DNA of 64,000 nt from Rheinheimera maricola (GCF_016918075.2 NZ_JAERPS020000003.1:372001-436000), one strand, 5' to 3'. Shown: positions 1-8,810, numbered from the stretch's first letter. A program made the numbers and translations. The notes: generated from the sequence alone by a model not told the origin.

Positions 1-728
1 CCGAAATCAAATGTCATATCTATACCAGCATTAGGCTTGCCAAAAAGCTTTCCATTATAGGTCGATAACAACGGCAGATGCACACGGCCATCCCGCCAAT
101 GCTCTCCCAGCTCATCCGGTGTCACCGCTACCGGGCTAAAAGCTGATGACGGTTTCGATTGAAAAAAGCCAAAGCCCTTTGCCAGCTCATTCGGAATAAG
201 GCCGCGTAGTGACACGTCGTTTACCAGCATCAGTAAGCGGATTTTGCTGCGAGCATCGTCAGCACTGCACGCCATTGATACATCGTCGGTAATTACAGCC
301 ACTTCGCCTTCAAAATCGATGCCGTACTCTTCGCTAACCACTTCGACATTATCGCGCGGGCCAATAAAATCGTCTGAACCGCCCTGATACATCAGTGGGT
401 CAGTCCAGAAGCTTGGTGGCATTTCGGCATTACGCGCTTTGCGCACTAACTCTACGTGGTTAACATAGGCGCTGCCATCAGCCCACTGAAAAGCCCGTGG
501 CAACGGCGATTCACATTGCGACTGTTCAAAAGCCATTTCGCCATCGACAGTACCGTGGTTTAACGCCTGGTACACGTCTTTAAGCATTGGATGCAATTGC
601 GCCCAGCTATCCAGTAACTGCTGCATCGTGCCCGCTATCGCTGGCACAGCTACACAGCGGCTTAAATCACGGCTGACTACCACCAGCAAACCATCGCGGC
701 TGCCATTTTTCAAACTTGCTAACTTCAT
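1..728 (-). CDS. Fumarylacetoacetate hydrolase family protein (3' end cut by window edge)
   Basis: The frame reads MKLASLKNGSRDGLLVVVSR from the ATG at 728 and stays open to base 1, giving about 242 residues of a protein that normally has about 330. A DFEGEVAVI segment at about residues 125-135 matches the metal-binding core of the FAH fold, and VNDVSLRGLIPNELAKG follows it. Known role of the family: hydrolysis of fumarylacetoacetate to fumarate and acetoacetate, the last step of tyrosine degradation. It lies 23 bp after hmgA on the same strand, which supports that role over other FAH-fold hydrolases. The likely operon is hppD-hmgA-FAH; the isomerase MaiA is not in the window and may follow beyond the edge. 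Confidence 0.9.
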   Translation of the reverse strand, partial: MKLASLKNGSRDGLLVVVSRDLSRCVAVPAIAGTMQQLLDSWAQLHPMLKDVYQALNHGTVDGEMAFEQSQCESPLPRAFQWADGSAYVNHVELVRKARNAEMPPSFWTDPLMYQGGSDDFIGPRDNVEVVSEEYGIDFEGEVAVITDDVSMACSADDARSKIRLLMLVNDVSLRGLIPNELAKGFGFFQSKPSSAFSPVAVTPDELGEHWRDGRVHLPLLSTYNGKLFGKPNAGIDMTFDF

Positions 729-751
729 TTCAATTCCTTAACCAACCGTGC

Positions 752-1885
752 TTAGGGTTTCAATTTCCAGCTGTTAACATAATCGGTATTTTCAGTTGCC
801 AGCGCCGCCTCACTCATTTCCAGAGCGTCACGGGTATCCAGCATTACAGCGACTTCGTCAGTAAATTTCTTCCGGTATTCCAGACCCGCTTGAAACGCTT
901 TTGGGTGTGGGCCGTGAGTAAAGCCAGCCGGATGGAAGGTCACCATGCCTTTTTCAATATTATCGCGGCTAAAGAAATCTCCAGCATGGTAAAACAGCAC
1001 CTCATCATAATCGTCATTATTATGATAAAACGGTACCTTTAATGCACCAGGATCGCTTTCAATTGGCCGCGGGACAAAAGTACACACGACAAAACGCTGC
1101 GCGACGAAAGTGGTATGGGCAGAAGGTGGCAAATGGTAGCGATGGCTCATCAACGGGCGAATATCGCGCCAGTTAATACGCATCACGGCTAAATCACCAT
1201 GCCAACCGATGGCATCCAATGGATTGTACGGATACGTAATGACTGAAACCTGGCCATGCCGTTTTGCCTCTACCTGCCATTGGCTTTCGCTGTATTGGGC
1301 TTTAAAGGCAGCGTCAATTTTTGGTGTATCCAACATAGCCGCATCAAAAATAGCGTGGTTACCTACCAAGCCTTTTTCTGGCAGTTGATAACTGTCATTA
1401 GTTGCTTCAATTAACAAGATGAACATCGGCTCTTTTGGCTCTAAACGCCACATGGTTGAGCGTGGAATAACAATGTAATCACCGTCCCGCACTGTCATAT
1501 GACCATAGTCGCAATAAAGCTCGGCGCTGCCTTCGTGAATAAACAATAACTCGTCGCCATCGGCATTACGCACCAATTTACTCATATTGTCATTTAAACG
1601 CCAGGTGCGCATTTTACAATGCGCATTAAACAGTAAATCAGGCACTGCCCACGGCGAGTTAGTGTTATCAACACCAATCTCATTAAAGTTAAACAGGTGC
1701 GGCCGCAATGGTCCCTGCCAATCGCTCCAACCGGTTGGCGCATGCTGATGATGAAAATGCGTAGCCGGGCCGAAAAAACCACTGCGGCCGGTTTCGCGTT
1801 CATAAATAGCCTGCTGAGGAAAATCAGCGTGCGCCTGGCGTGATACATCCCCTTCCTTTAACGGAAACGATGCCCATTTACGCAT
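752..1885 (-). CDS. hmgA: Homogentisate 1,2-dioxygenase (short form)
   Basis: 377 residues. It opens the ring of homogentisate to give maleylacetoacetate, a cytoplasmic Fe(II) enzyme of tyrosine catabolism. The paired cupin layout is visible: an N-terminal barrel with FIHEGSAELYCDYG near residue 115-128, and a C-terminal region holding candidate metal ligands His288, Glu295 and His324 (GFTHGPHP). The protein is shorter than the about 430-445 residue enzyme of animals and pseudomonads, and looks like the compact version found in Shewanella-type bacteria. Its start overlaps the 3' end of hppD by 8 bp, so translation is probably coupled. The exact iron ligands are inferred by pattern, since spacing differs from the long enzymes. 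Confidence 0.9.
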   Translation of the reverse strand: MRKWASFPLKEGDVSRQAHADFPQQAIYERETGRSGFFGPATHFHHQHAPTGWSDWQGPLRPHLFNFNEIGVDNTNSPWAVPDLLFNAHCKMRTWRLNDNMSKLVRNADGDELLFIHEGSAELYCDYGHMTVRDGDYIVIPRSTMWRLEPKEPMFILLIEATNDSYQLPEKGLVGNHAIFDAAMLDTPKIDAAFKAQYSESQWQVEAKRHGQVSVITYPYNPLDAIGWHGDLAVMRINWRDIRPLMSHRYHLPPSAHTTFVAQRFVVCTFVPRPIESDPGALKVPFYHNNDDYDEVLFYHAGDFFSRDNIEKGMVTFHPAGFTHGPHPKAFQAGLEYRKKFTDEVAVMLDTRDALEMSEAALATENTDYVNSWKLKP

Positions 1886-2987
1886 TGCTTAACACTCCAC
1901 GTTGAATTTGATCTTCTTCAATAGATTCAAATAACGCCTTAAAGTTACCCTCGCCAAAGCCTTCATTGCCTTTGCGCTGGATAATTTCAAAGAATACCGG
2001 GCCAATTACCGTTTTGGTGAATATTTGCAGCAGAATACCGTCTTTCATTGGCGCACCGTCGATCAGAATACGTAAGTCACGCAGCTGGTCTAAATCTTCA
2101 TCGTGCCCCACTACACGCTCATTTACCTTGTTGTAATAGGTTTCTGGCGTTGGCATAAAATCCATGCCACGGTTACGTAAAGTGCGCACTGTCTCGTAGA
2201 TATTGTCTGAAGTCAGGGCAATGTGCTGGATGCCTTCACCTTTATATTCCCGGATAAACTCTTCAATCTGCGATTTATCATCTGAGGATTCATTAATAGG
2301 TATACGAATCTTGCCGCACGGTGCTGTCATCGCTTTTGACACCAGCCCGGTTAACTTGCCTTCGATATCGAAATAACGAATTTCGCGGAAGTTACCAATG
2401 CTTTCATAAAAGCCTGCCCAAACATTCATATTGCCGCGCATAACGTTGTGGGTTAAGTGATCTAACACTTCGAGGCCAACGCCGTGTTTAGCCATATCAA
2501 CTTGCCAGTTGTCGTAGTATTTAAAATCAACGTCGTATACCGAGCTGGCACCATAACGGTCTACAAAATATAACAAGCTACTGCCAATGCCATATACCGC
2601 TGGAATATTTAGCTCCATCGGGCCAATTTGGTTTTTATACTCTTTGGCGCCATTGGCCAAAGCGTGCTTTAACGCTGCTGCTGCATCAGTAACCCTAAAC
2701 GCCATAGCACATACACTAGGGCCGTGCTGGCGGGCAAATTCTTCAGCTTGTGAGTTGGGCTCAGCATTAACAATAAAGTTGATATCACCTTGCTTATACA
2801 GCCAGGCTTGTTTTGAGCGATGTTTAGCCACCTCGCTAAAGCCGAGCGAGTGAAACAACTCTTTTAATTTCTGAATGCCGTTGGCATCTGCGGCAGTGTA
2901 CTCAACAAATTCAAAACCATCAGTACCCAGTGGGTTTATATTATCTAACATTGGTGTATTCCCTGCTACGTCTTCAATGGCGCTCAT
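1878..2987 (-). CDS. hppD: 4-hydroxyphenylpyruvate dioxygenase
   Basis: 369 residues, close to the usual 350-370. It converts 4-hydroxyphenylpyruvate and O2 to homogentisate and CO2 using Fe(II). Two glyoxalase/VOC-type halves are present; the iron triad reads as His177 (LDHLTHNV), His255 (EGIQHIAL) and Glu334 (VFFEIIQRKG), and the family C-terminal GFGEGNFKALFESIE is intact. It is the first gene of a minus-strand operon with hmgA and the FAH-family gene. A perfect inverted repeat containing a TyrR-box core lies 64 to 93 bases upstream of the start, so control by the adjacent TyrR is likely. Confidence 0.96.
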   Translation of the reverse strand: MSAIEDVAGNTPMLDNINPLGTDGFEFVEYTAADANGIQKLKELFHSLGFSEVAKHRSKQAWLYKQGDINFIVNAEPNSQAEEFARQHGPSVCAMAFRVTDAAAALKHALANGAKEYKNQIGPMELNIPAVYGIGSSLLYFVDRYGASSVYDVDFKYYDNWQVDMAKHGVGLEVLDHLTHNVMRGNMNVWAGFYESIGNFREIRYFDIEGKLTGLVSKAMTAPCGKIRIPINESSDDKSQIEEFIREYKGEGIQHIALTSDNIYETVRTLRNRGMDFMPTPETYYNKVNERVVGHDEDLDQLRDLRILIDGAPMKDGILLQIFTKTVIGPVFFEIIQRKGNEGFGEGNFKALFESIEEDQIQRGVLSNA

Positions 2988-3050
2988 AATGCGCTTGCGG
3001 CAGAAAAAAGAAAGAGGCGGGCTTGTTACGAGTAATAGGAAGGAAAATAG

Positions 3051-3080
3051 CGTTTTTGTAAAGTTAGCACTACAAAAACG
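3051..3080. promoter_or_regulatory. TyrR-box operator upstream of hppD
   Basis: CGTTTTTGTA and TACAAAAACG form a perfect 10-bp inverted repeat around a 10-base spacer. The core TGTA-N10-TACA (3057-3074) has the spacing of the E. coli TyrR box TGTAAA-N6-TTTACA, with four of its six left-to-right dyad positions kept on the right side. It sits in front of the hppD operon and just past the tyrR gene. It lacks a U-tract placed for termination of tyrR, so operator is the better reading. Binding by TyrR is inferred. Confidence 0.75.
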
Positions 3081-3164
3081 CGCTTAAGTACAAAACAGGC
3101 AAAAAATGACAGTCAAATCAGTTTTTCTGCCCTACACAAGTAAAGCTATGCAAACAAAGCGTAA

Positions 3165-4727
3165 TTATATTTTTACACTCTTGCGGTTAATGCCATAGTC
3201 ACGCAGCTTATTAGCCACAGCAGTATGGCTTAAACCAAGTTTTTTCGCCAATTGCCGTGAACTGGGATAGGCAGGAAACAGTTTACGCAATAAGTTAGCT
3301 TCAAAGCGCTTTACTGCCTCATCCAGAGTCCCGTCAAAGTCTTGCTCCAAATAGCCGAAGTCATTGTTATAGCTCGGTAGCTGTAAATGTTCTTTATCAA
3401 GTTCAAATCCCTCCAGCAAGGTAATTGCCCGATAAAGTGCATTTTCTAATTGCCGGACATTGCCGGGCCAAGGGTAATTTTGTAAAAAGGTCGCACAACT
3501 ATCGGTCAATTTAGGTGCTTTGCGGCCTAAGCGAGCTGAGAAGCGGGCAATAAAGAACTCTGCCAGTGGAATGACATCCTGTTTGCGCTCACGCAGGGCT
3601 GGCAGGGCTAACGTCAACACGTTTAAGCGGTAGAATAAATCTTCACGAAATTTACCCTCTTGCACCATGCCGGGTAAGTCTTTTTGTGTTGTGCAAATTA
3701 CACGCACATCAACTTTAACCTCGTTTTCATCCGCCACGCGACGGAAGCTGCCATCTTGTAAGAACCGGATCAACTTGGTTTGCAGCGAATGCGACATTTC
3801 CCCCACTTCGTCAAGAAATACGGTACCGCCATTGGCCTGCTCAAAAATACCTTTTTTGCCCTCAGTTGTCCCCGGAAAAGCATTGGTGCCGTAGCCAAAT
3901 AATTCAGACTCGGCCACATTATCGGGTAACGATGCGCAGTTTAGTGCCAAAAACGGTTTGCCAGAACGGCTACTGGCAGCATGACAAGCGCGCGCCAGCA
4001 GTTCTTTACCTGTGCCGGTTTCTCCCATAATGAGTATCGGCGCGTCCAGCTGTGACATTTTTTTGGCTTCCCGCACGACTTTACGCATCAAATTGCTATG
4101 CGCCTGCAGCGTATTAAAACTTTCCTGATCACCTTTTTTAAACGCCACCATGTGCTGGCCCAGCCGGCTTTCTGATTTTAAATTAATCACTGCACCTGCC
4201 AAAATCTCATGTCCGGTTTCATCCGGCACCATAACCGGCAAAATGTCAGCGACAAAGCGTTTACCCTGAATTTCCAAGCGTCGGGTTTGCGCCAGTACGT
4301 CTTCCCCTTCCAGCCAACGCTGAAAATTAAACCCTTTCACCATACCCTGCAATGACAGGCCAACAATCGCCTCTCTTTGCAATGACAAAGCTTCTTGTGC
4401 TGCCTCATTGATCACAGTGATATTGGCTTTAATATCCACCGCAATAAGGCCATCTGGCAAGGTTCTTAATAATGTTGACAGTTCATTGTGCTCACGCTCA
4501 GAGGGCATAAATGCTGTAGTTTTAACATCCTCTACCCCAGCAATGCGCCGGATCTTAGCCATTAACTCTTGAAATTTCTCGAAGTTAACGGTTGGGAAAG
4601 ATACGTACATGCGGCTTAAGCTGGGGTCGACTTCAATACCACGCAAATCGAGTTGATAACTTACCAATACATTCAACACTTCTTGCGCCAGCCCGAGCCT
4701 ATTCTGACACTGAATTTCTAATCGCAT
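3165..4727 (-). CDS. tyrR: TyrR/PhhR-type aromatic amino acid transcription regulator
   Basis: The start chosen is the ATG at 4727, giving MRLEIQCQNRLGLAQEVL, the typical TyrR N-terminus; 520 residues. Domains in order: ACT (about 1-75), PAS (about 80-190), AAA+ (about 205-450) and a Fis-type helix-turn-helix (about 489-510). Walker A is GETGTGKE (235-242) and Walker B TVFLDE (302-307). The sigma-54-contacting GAFTGA loop is replaced by NAFPGT (282-287), as in TyrR proteins that work with sigma-70 polymerase. Known role: dimer/hexamer regulator that senses tyrosine or phenylalanine. It lies between the phhAB and hppD operons and is the obvious local regulator. A TyrR-box-like site 73 bases upstream suggests autoregulation. 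Confidence 0.95.
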   Translation of the reverse strand: MRLEIQCQNRLGLAQEVLNVLVSYQLDLRGIEVDPSLSRMYVSFPTVNFEKFQELMAKIRRIAGVEDVKTTAFMPSEREHNELSTLLRTLPDGLIAVDIKANITVINEAAQEALSLQREAIVGLSLQGMVKGFNFQRWLEGEDVLAQTRRLEIQGKRFVADILPVMVPDETGHEILAGAVINLKSESRLGQHMVAFKKGDQESFNTLQAHSNLMRKVVREAKKMSQLDAPILIMGETGTGKELLARACHAASSRSGKPFLALNCASLPDNVAESELFGYGTNAFPGTTEGKKGIFEQANGGTVFLDEVGEMSHSLQTKLIRFLQDGSFRRVADENEVKVDVRVICTTQKDLPGMVQEGKFREDLFYRLNVLTLALPALRERKQDVIPLAEFFIARFSARLGRKAPKLTDSCATFLQNYPWPGNVRQLENALYRAITLLEGFELDKEHLQLPSYNNDFGYLEQDFDGTLDEAVKRFEANLLRKLFPAYPSSRQLAKKLGLSHTAVANKLRDYGINRKSVKI

Positions 4728-4799
4728 ACGGCAATATGTCCCACGACCAAGTAATGAGCTGCATAATACGGCATAACGGCAATAACAGACCAGTAGTTT

Positions 4800-4817
4800 T
4801 GTAAACAAATGTGAACA
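4800..4817. promoter_or_regulatory. TyrR-box-like operator upstream of tyrR
   Basis: TGTAAACAAATGTGAACA compared with the consensus TGTAAA-N6-TTTACA: left half perfect, right half four of six, with the key G and C at positions 2 and 17 kept. The flanks extend the dyad as TTTTGT...ACAAAA. It lies 73 bases before the tyrR start and 93 bases after the phhB stop. Autoregulation of tyrR is inferred. Confidence 0.6.
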
Positions 4818-4909
4818 AAAAGACGATTACGCGATAGATTGCGACAAGCGGCGGTAAAGAAAGGAAGTGATGCACAGGAGTGGCGCTTGTGCGCCACTCT
4901 GACAAAACA

Positions 4910-5251
4910 TTAAGCGTTTAACAAATTATCCGTTTTAGCAGCACAAATAAAATCGTTTTTGTGCAAGCCTTTAATTGAATGCGACCACCACGTGACTGTT
5001 AATTTCCCCCACTCCAGCAACAACGCAGGATGATGGCCCTCAGACTCTGCCAGCTCGGCAACTTTATTGTGGAATGCCCAGGCCAGCTTGAAGTTTTTAA
5101 ATTTAAACTCACGCTCTAATTGCAAAATTCCGTCACGAACAATCGGCGCCCAATCTGGTATCTGACGCATCAAACCGGGTAGTTCAGCATCAGAAACCTT
5201 CGGCGCGTCGGCACGACAGGCTTCGCATTGCATTGCTTTTAATTCAGACAT
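4910..5251 (-). CDS. phhB: Pterin-4a-carbinolamine dehydratase
   Basis: 113 residues, slightly longer than the usual 95-110 because of an N-terminal Cys-containing stretch. It dehydrates the 4a-hydroxy-tetrahydropterin released by phenylalanine hydroxylase so the cofactor can be recycled. The family signature [20 protein letters not shown] is at 71-90, with catalytic histidines His73 and His74 and a further His91. It follows phhA by 9 bp on the same strand, the standard phhAB arrangement, and the two must be co-transcribed. Confidence 0.95.
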   Translation of the reverse strand: MSELKAMQCEACRADAPKVSDAELPGLMRQIPDWAPIVRDGILQLEREFKFKNFKLAWAFHNKVAELAESEGHHPALLLEWGKLTVTWWSHSIKGLHKNDFICAAKTDNLLNA

Positions 5252-5260
5252 CGTTAATTC

Positions 5261-6061
5261 CTAACTTGCTTGTTTTTCTTTGGGTGGAAACTTAGCGGCG
5301 TGCAGCCCCAAAGCCTTGGCCTGTTCTACCAGTGCCATCATATCTAAATGCGCGATATCAAACAGTTGATCAATACGTTCAATCAGAAAGTAAATTGGCT
5401 GCATAATATCTATGCGATAAGGCGTGCGCAGCACATCGACAGCGTCAAATACTTTGCGCTCAGCCACATCAGATTCCAGTGCATATAAGGTTTCACCAGG
5501 CGAAGACAATATACCACCACCATAAATACGCAGGCCATCAGGTGTGCTTAACATACCAAACTCGATAGTAAACCAATACAAACGCGCCAGGTATACCCTG
5601 TCTTGTTTGCTGGCCGCCAAACCTAGTTTACCGTATATGTGCGTAAACTCTGCAAAGGCGGGGTTTGTTAGCATGGCACAGTGACCGAAAATTTCATGGA
5701 AAATGTCCGGTTCTTGCAGATAGTCAAATTCTTCTCTTGACCGGATAAACGTGGCTACCGGAAAACGCTTATTCGCCAATAACTCAAAAAACTTATCAAA
5801 ACTGATTAACGCCGGCACTTCTGCACATTCCCAACCGGTTTCAGCCCGCAACACTTTACTCACCTCCTCTAATTGAGGAATACGGTCTGTAGGTAACTGC
5901 AACTTTTCCAGGCCAGCCATGTATTCATCACAGGCTTTACCTTCTATAACGCTAAGCTGGCGGTTGATTAATTCATGCCATATTTGGTTTTCTTCAGCTG
6001 ACCAGGCGATAACACCCTTATCGTCAGACTGACGGGATATATATTTGCTCGACTTACTCAT
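5261..6061 (-). CDS. phhA: Phenylalanine 4-monooxygenase
   Basis: 266 residues from the ATG at 6061, which has AGG seven bases upstream; a TTG two codons earlier is less likely. It hydroxylates phenylalanine to tyrosine with tetrahydropterin, O2 and Fe(II). The 2-His-1-carboxylate ligands read as His122 and His127 (DIFHEIFGHC) and Glu167 (YWFTIEFG); the bacterial catalytic domain is complete and there is no N-terminal ACT regulatory domain, as usual in bacteria. It is the first gene of phhAB. A strong TyrR-box-like palindrome lies about 155 bases upstream. Confidence 0.96.
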   Translation of the reverse strand: MSKSSKYISRQSDDKGVIAWSAEENQIWHELINRQLSVIEGKACDEYMAGLEKLQLPTDRIPQLEEVSKVLRAETGWECAEVPALISFDKFFELLANKRFPVATFIRSREEFDYLQEPDIFHEIFGHCAMLTNPAFAEFTHIYGKLGLAASKQDRVYLARLYWFTIEFGMLSTPDGLRIYGGGILSSPGETLYALESDVAERKVFDAVDVLRTPYRIDIMQPIYFLIERIDQLFDIAHLDMMALVEQAKALGLHAAKFPPKEKQAS

Positions 6062-6213
6062 AAACAACCTGTTGACTATTCTGTTATACGGGAGTGTCCC
6101 GCTTATCTGCTTTAATTTTTTGTTGTAGTGACGCTGGCAGACAATTAGTTAATGCGGATACTAAGCGATAGCGCGGCAAGAGTTAATCTCAATGCCGCCT
6201 AAAGTTGGACGAC

Positions 6214-6239
6214 GCGCCGTAAAGATAGAGTTACAGCGC
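6214..6239. promoter_or_regulatory. TyrR-box operator upstream of phhA
   Basis: CGTAAAGATAGAGTTACA at 6218-6235 matches TGTAAA-N6-TTTACA except for the first base and one inner base. The dyad extends outward as GCGCCGTAA...TTACAGCGC with one mismatch in nine. Of the three TyrR-like sites in the window this has the best central match. It lies in the 209-bp space upstream of phhA and downstream of the DUF547 gene. Activation of phhAB by TyrR here is inferred. Confidence 0.7.
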
Positions 6240-6270
6240 GTAATGCAGAGAACAGGCAAATTTACTGCTA

Positions 6271-7449
6271 TTAATTATTTTCGTCTTCAATGTCAGTAAC
6301 GGTTACGGCACCGCGCTCACCCACACGTATCGCATCTAACTCACGCATACGTTGTATCTGATCGGGTCCGAAACGACCATAACTGGTAGATAACTTCTGC
6401 AACGACATAGCGGCACTGTCTAAATTAGCAATACCATCGTATTCCGGACCACGCGTACCGCCACTGCTAAATGAACCAATCAGCGCGGCAGTATTATCAG
6501 CTAAACCCGCACCATAGTTTCGGCTGGTGCCATAGACATCGGTGATATTCCAATTGTTGATATCGGCTTCAATTACACTTGCCGTTTCCAGCGCCTTGCG
6601 TTCTGTGCCACTGATATGTTCCAACAAATGTGCAGTCAGATCTTTTTCAAAGTTAGGAAAGTAGGCCTTGCTGCGCTGATAAAAACTCGACACTCTGAAG
6701 TTTTCAGCATTTACTTCGCCATAGGTCCCACGGTTTGAGTTTATAAACTCGTAGGCATTATTTGTCAGAGTACGATAAACATTTTTGCCAGTATAGGCAT
6801 GCTTTCTTATACCTGGACTACCAATATAGCCCTGATGCAGGCCATAAATAACCAATGGGTCGTTGTATTTTTCCTGCAATATATTGAATTGAATGTCATT
6901 CAAACTCAACGCTATACCGGCAACATTAAGCGTTTTACGCTCAAACAAAGACTCACCACCGTCAACCAGGCTTTCCAAATTTTTTTGTGGGTATATTTTA
7001 ACCAGCTCATCCAACACTGTTACATTGTACAAGTTTAGCCAGTACGCCAATTGCTCACTTTTCGAGAACGCAGAAAGTTTAACTTCTGCAGGAACTTGCT
7101 GCAGGCTTGTTCTGATCGCCGCTAATATTTGCCTAAGTTCGGCATTGTCTTTAAACGCTTCAAAGTAAAACCGGTTCCCCTCATTAACAGTGAGACGGTC
7201 TACATTGGCTTTCATGCGGGTCCCTGTACGTGCCACACTTTTGCCGGCCTTTTGCCGGTTGGAGTTGCCGGTGTATAATACCGTAGCCTTGAGCAGCGCA
7301 TCCAAATCGTCATAACTGATACTGTATTCCGAGCCAGGTGTATCACCTTGGAACACTTCAGGCAGTTCTGCACGAACGCTAAACGCACTTGCCAACAGTG
7401 CTGCAGCACAGAGTGGTAGCCAGTTTCTGCTTATGTTTCGATAAAACAT
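6271..7449 (-). CDS. Exported DUF547 domain protein
   Basis: 392 residues. The N-terminus (residues 1-28, positively charged start, LCAAALLASAFSVRA) is a signal peptide ending in VRA, so the protein is probably periplasmic. The central part holds the DUF547 pattern: SEQLAYWLNLYNVTVLDELV, then SLNDIQFNILQ, and later GLHQGYIGSPGIR. Biochemical function of DUF547 is unknown. It stands alone between phhA and the methionine gamma-lyase gene; there is no obvious link with either neighbour. Product name only describes the domain. Confidence 0.8.
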   Translation of the reverse strand: MFYRNISRNWLPLCAAALLASAFSVRAELPEVFQGDTPGSEYSISYDDLDALLKATVLYTGNSNRQKAGKSVARTGTRMKANVDRLTVNEGNRFYFEAFKDNAELRQILAAIRTSLQQVPAEVKLSAFSKSEQLAYWLNLYNVTVLDELVKIYPQKNLESLVDGGESLFERKTLNVAGIALSLNDIQFNILQEKYNDPLVIYGLHQGYIGSPGIRKHAYTGKNVYRTLTNNAYEFINSNRGTYGEVNAENFRVSSFYQRSKAYFPNFEKDLTAHLLEHISGTERKALETASVIEADINNWNITDVYGTSRNYGAGLADNTAALIGSFSSGGTRGPEYDGIANLDSAAMSLQKLSTSYGRFGPDQIQRMRELDAIRVGERGAVTVTDIEDENN

Positions 7450-7555
7450 TTTATATCCCTCATGTTAATGTTTATAAATAAGTTGATCTTAATGCAACTT
7501 TTAGCACAATTAACGTAGTTCTTTTTTTCGGGAATAACAACTTTTCTCGATTAAC

Positions 7556-8749
7556 TCAGCACATTTTCTGCATCTTGTCTAATGCCTGCGCTAAATCGGC
7601 GATGATATCTTCAACATGCTCTAAACCAACAGATACCCGAATCAAGCCATCGCTGATCCCAGCCATTTGGCGCTCTTCTGCGGTATAAGGGCTGTGCGTC
7701 ATTGAAGCCGGATGCTGTATTAACGACTCGGCGTCTCCCAAGCTTACTGCCAGGCTAAGCAACTGACATTGATTGATAAAGAATCGACTTTCGTCCAGGC
7801 TAGCGTTTAACTCAAAAGCCAGCACGCCACCCGCTGCTTTCATCTGGTTGCCAATAAACTTAAAGCCGGGATGCGACGGTAACCCTGGGTAATATACTTC
7901 GCGCACTGCGGGGTGTGCGTGTAAAAACTCAGCGACCTTTTGCGCGTTACTACAATGGCGCTCAAGGCGCACAGATAAAGTTTTTAAACCGCGAATAATC
8001 AGCCAGGCATCATGCGGGCTAATGGTGGCGCCCATATCTTTTAATGTGGTCAGCTTAATAGTTTTAATCGTTTCGCTGTCTGCCACTATTAAACCAGCAA
8101 CCACATCGCCATGACCGTTAAGGTATTTAGTGGCGCTGTGAATAACGATATCAATGCCATAGTCTGCTGGTTTTTGCAGCAGAGGCGTCATAAAGGTGTT
8201 ATCGATAACCGATATCAGCTGATTACGACGGCAAAAATCGCCTAAGAAGGTTAAATCCAGTACCACCATATTCGGATTGATTGGCGTTTCGGCAAATAAC
8301 ATTTTGGTGTTTGGCTTAATCGCTTGCTCAACTGCCGCATGATCTGTCATATCTACAAAGCTAACGTCGATGCCATAACGGGCGAACATATGATTAAACA
8401 GCGCAAAACTGCATCCGTAAATGGCCTTGCTGGCAATTAAATGATCACCCTGTTGCAAAAACGCCATGGTACTGGCCGCCACGGCCCCCATACCCGTCGC
8501 AGTGGCGGCAGCATCGGCCATACCCTCAAGCGCAGCAATTTTTAACTCAAGCTCACGAGTGGTGGGGTTACCCAGTCGGGTATAAATGTAGCCTTCAGCT
8601 TCACCGGCAAATCGCGCGGCACCCTGCTCCGCATTATCAAAAATAAAAGTAGACGTTTGATACAAAGGTGTAGCTAAGGTTCCGTGCTGGTTTTTCTCCT
8701 TACCAGCGTGAATACATAAGGTTTCTGCTTTTTTATTGTTGTCGTGCAT
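7556..8749 (-). CDS. megL: Methionine gamma-lyase
   Basis: 397 residues, the usual length of Cys/Met-metabolism PLP enzymes. Predicted reaction: L-methionine to methanethiol, 2-oxobutanoate and ammonia. PLP lysine is Lys208 in VIHSATKYLNGHGD; Tyr111 and Cys113 in YGCSF match the YGC motif that marks methionine gamma-lyase as opposed to cystathionine enzymes; SLGDAESLIQHPASMTHS is also typical. It is flanked by unrelated genes and has no adjacent regulator. Cystathionine gamma-lyase or O-acetylhomoserine sulfhydrylase are the alternatives, less likely because of the Cys113 motif. Confidence 0.87.
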   Translation of the reverse strand: MHDNNKKAETLCIHAGKEKNQHGTLATPLYQTSTFIFDNAEQGAARFAGEAEGYIYTRLGNPTTRELELKIAALEGMADAAATATGMGAVAASTMAFLQQGDHLIASKAIYGCSFALFNHMFARYGIDVSFVDMTDHAAVEQAIKPNTKMLFAETPINPNMVVLDLTFLGDFCRRNQLISVIDNTFMTPLLQKPADYGIDIVIHSATKYLNGHGDVVAGLIVADSETIKTIKLTTLKDMGATISPHDAWLIIRGLKTLSVRLERHCSNAQKVAEFLHAHPAVREVYYPGLPSHPGFKFIGNQMKAAGGVLAFELNASLDESRFFINQCQLLSLAVSLGDAESLIQHPASMTHSPYTAEERQMAGISDGLIRVSVGLEHVEDIIADLAQALDKMQKMC

Positions 8750-8810
8750 AGTTCTACTGCTACTAAAAGTTAAAGTCGCCGTAACAAATAGCAGAATTTG
8801 CAGCTAATGG

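Noticed and set aside
4728-4808. Longer TyrR start at 4808
   Set aside because: Adds 27 residues without TyrR similarity; the ACT-domain start MRLEI at 4727 matches the family.
7480-7510. Sigma-54-like string upstream of the DUF547 gene (TGTGCTA-AAAG-TTGCA on the minus strand)
   Set aside because: The -12 half is good but the essential GG of the -24 half is missing.
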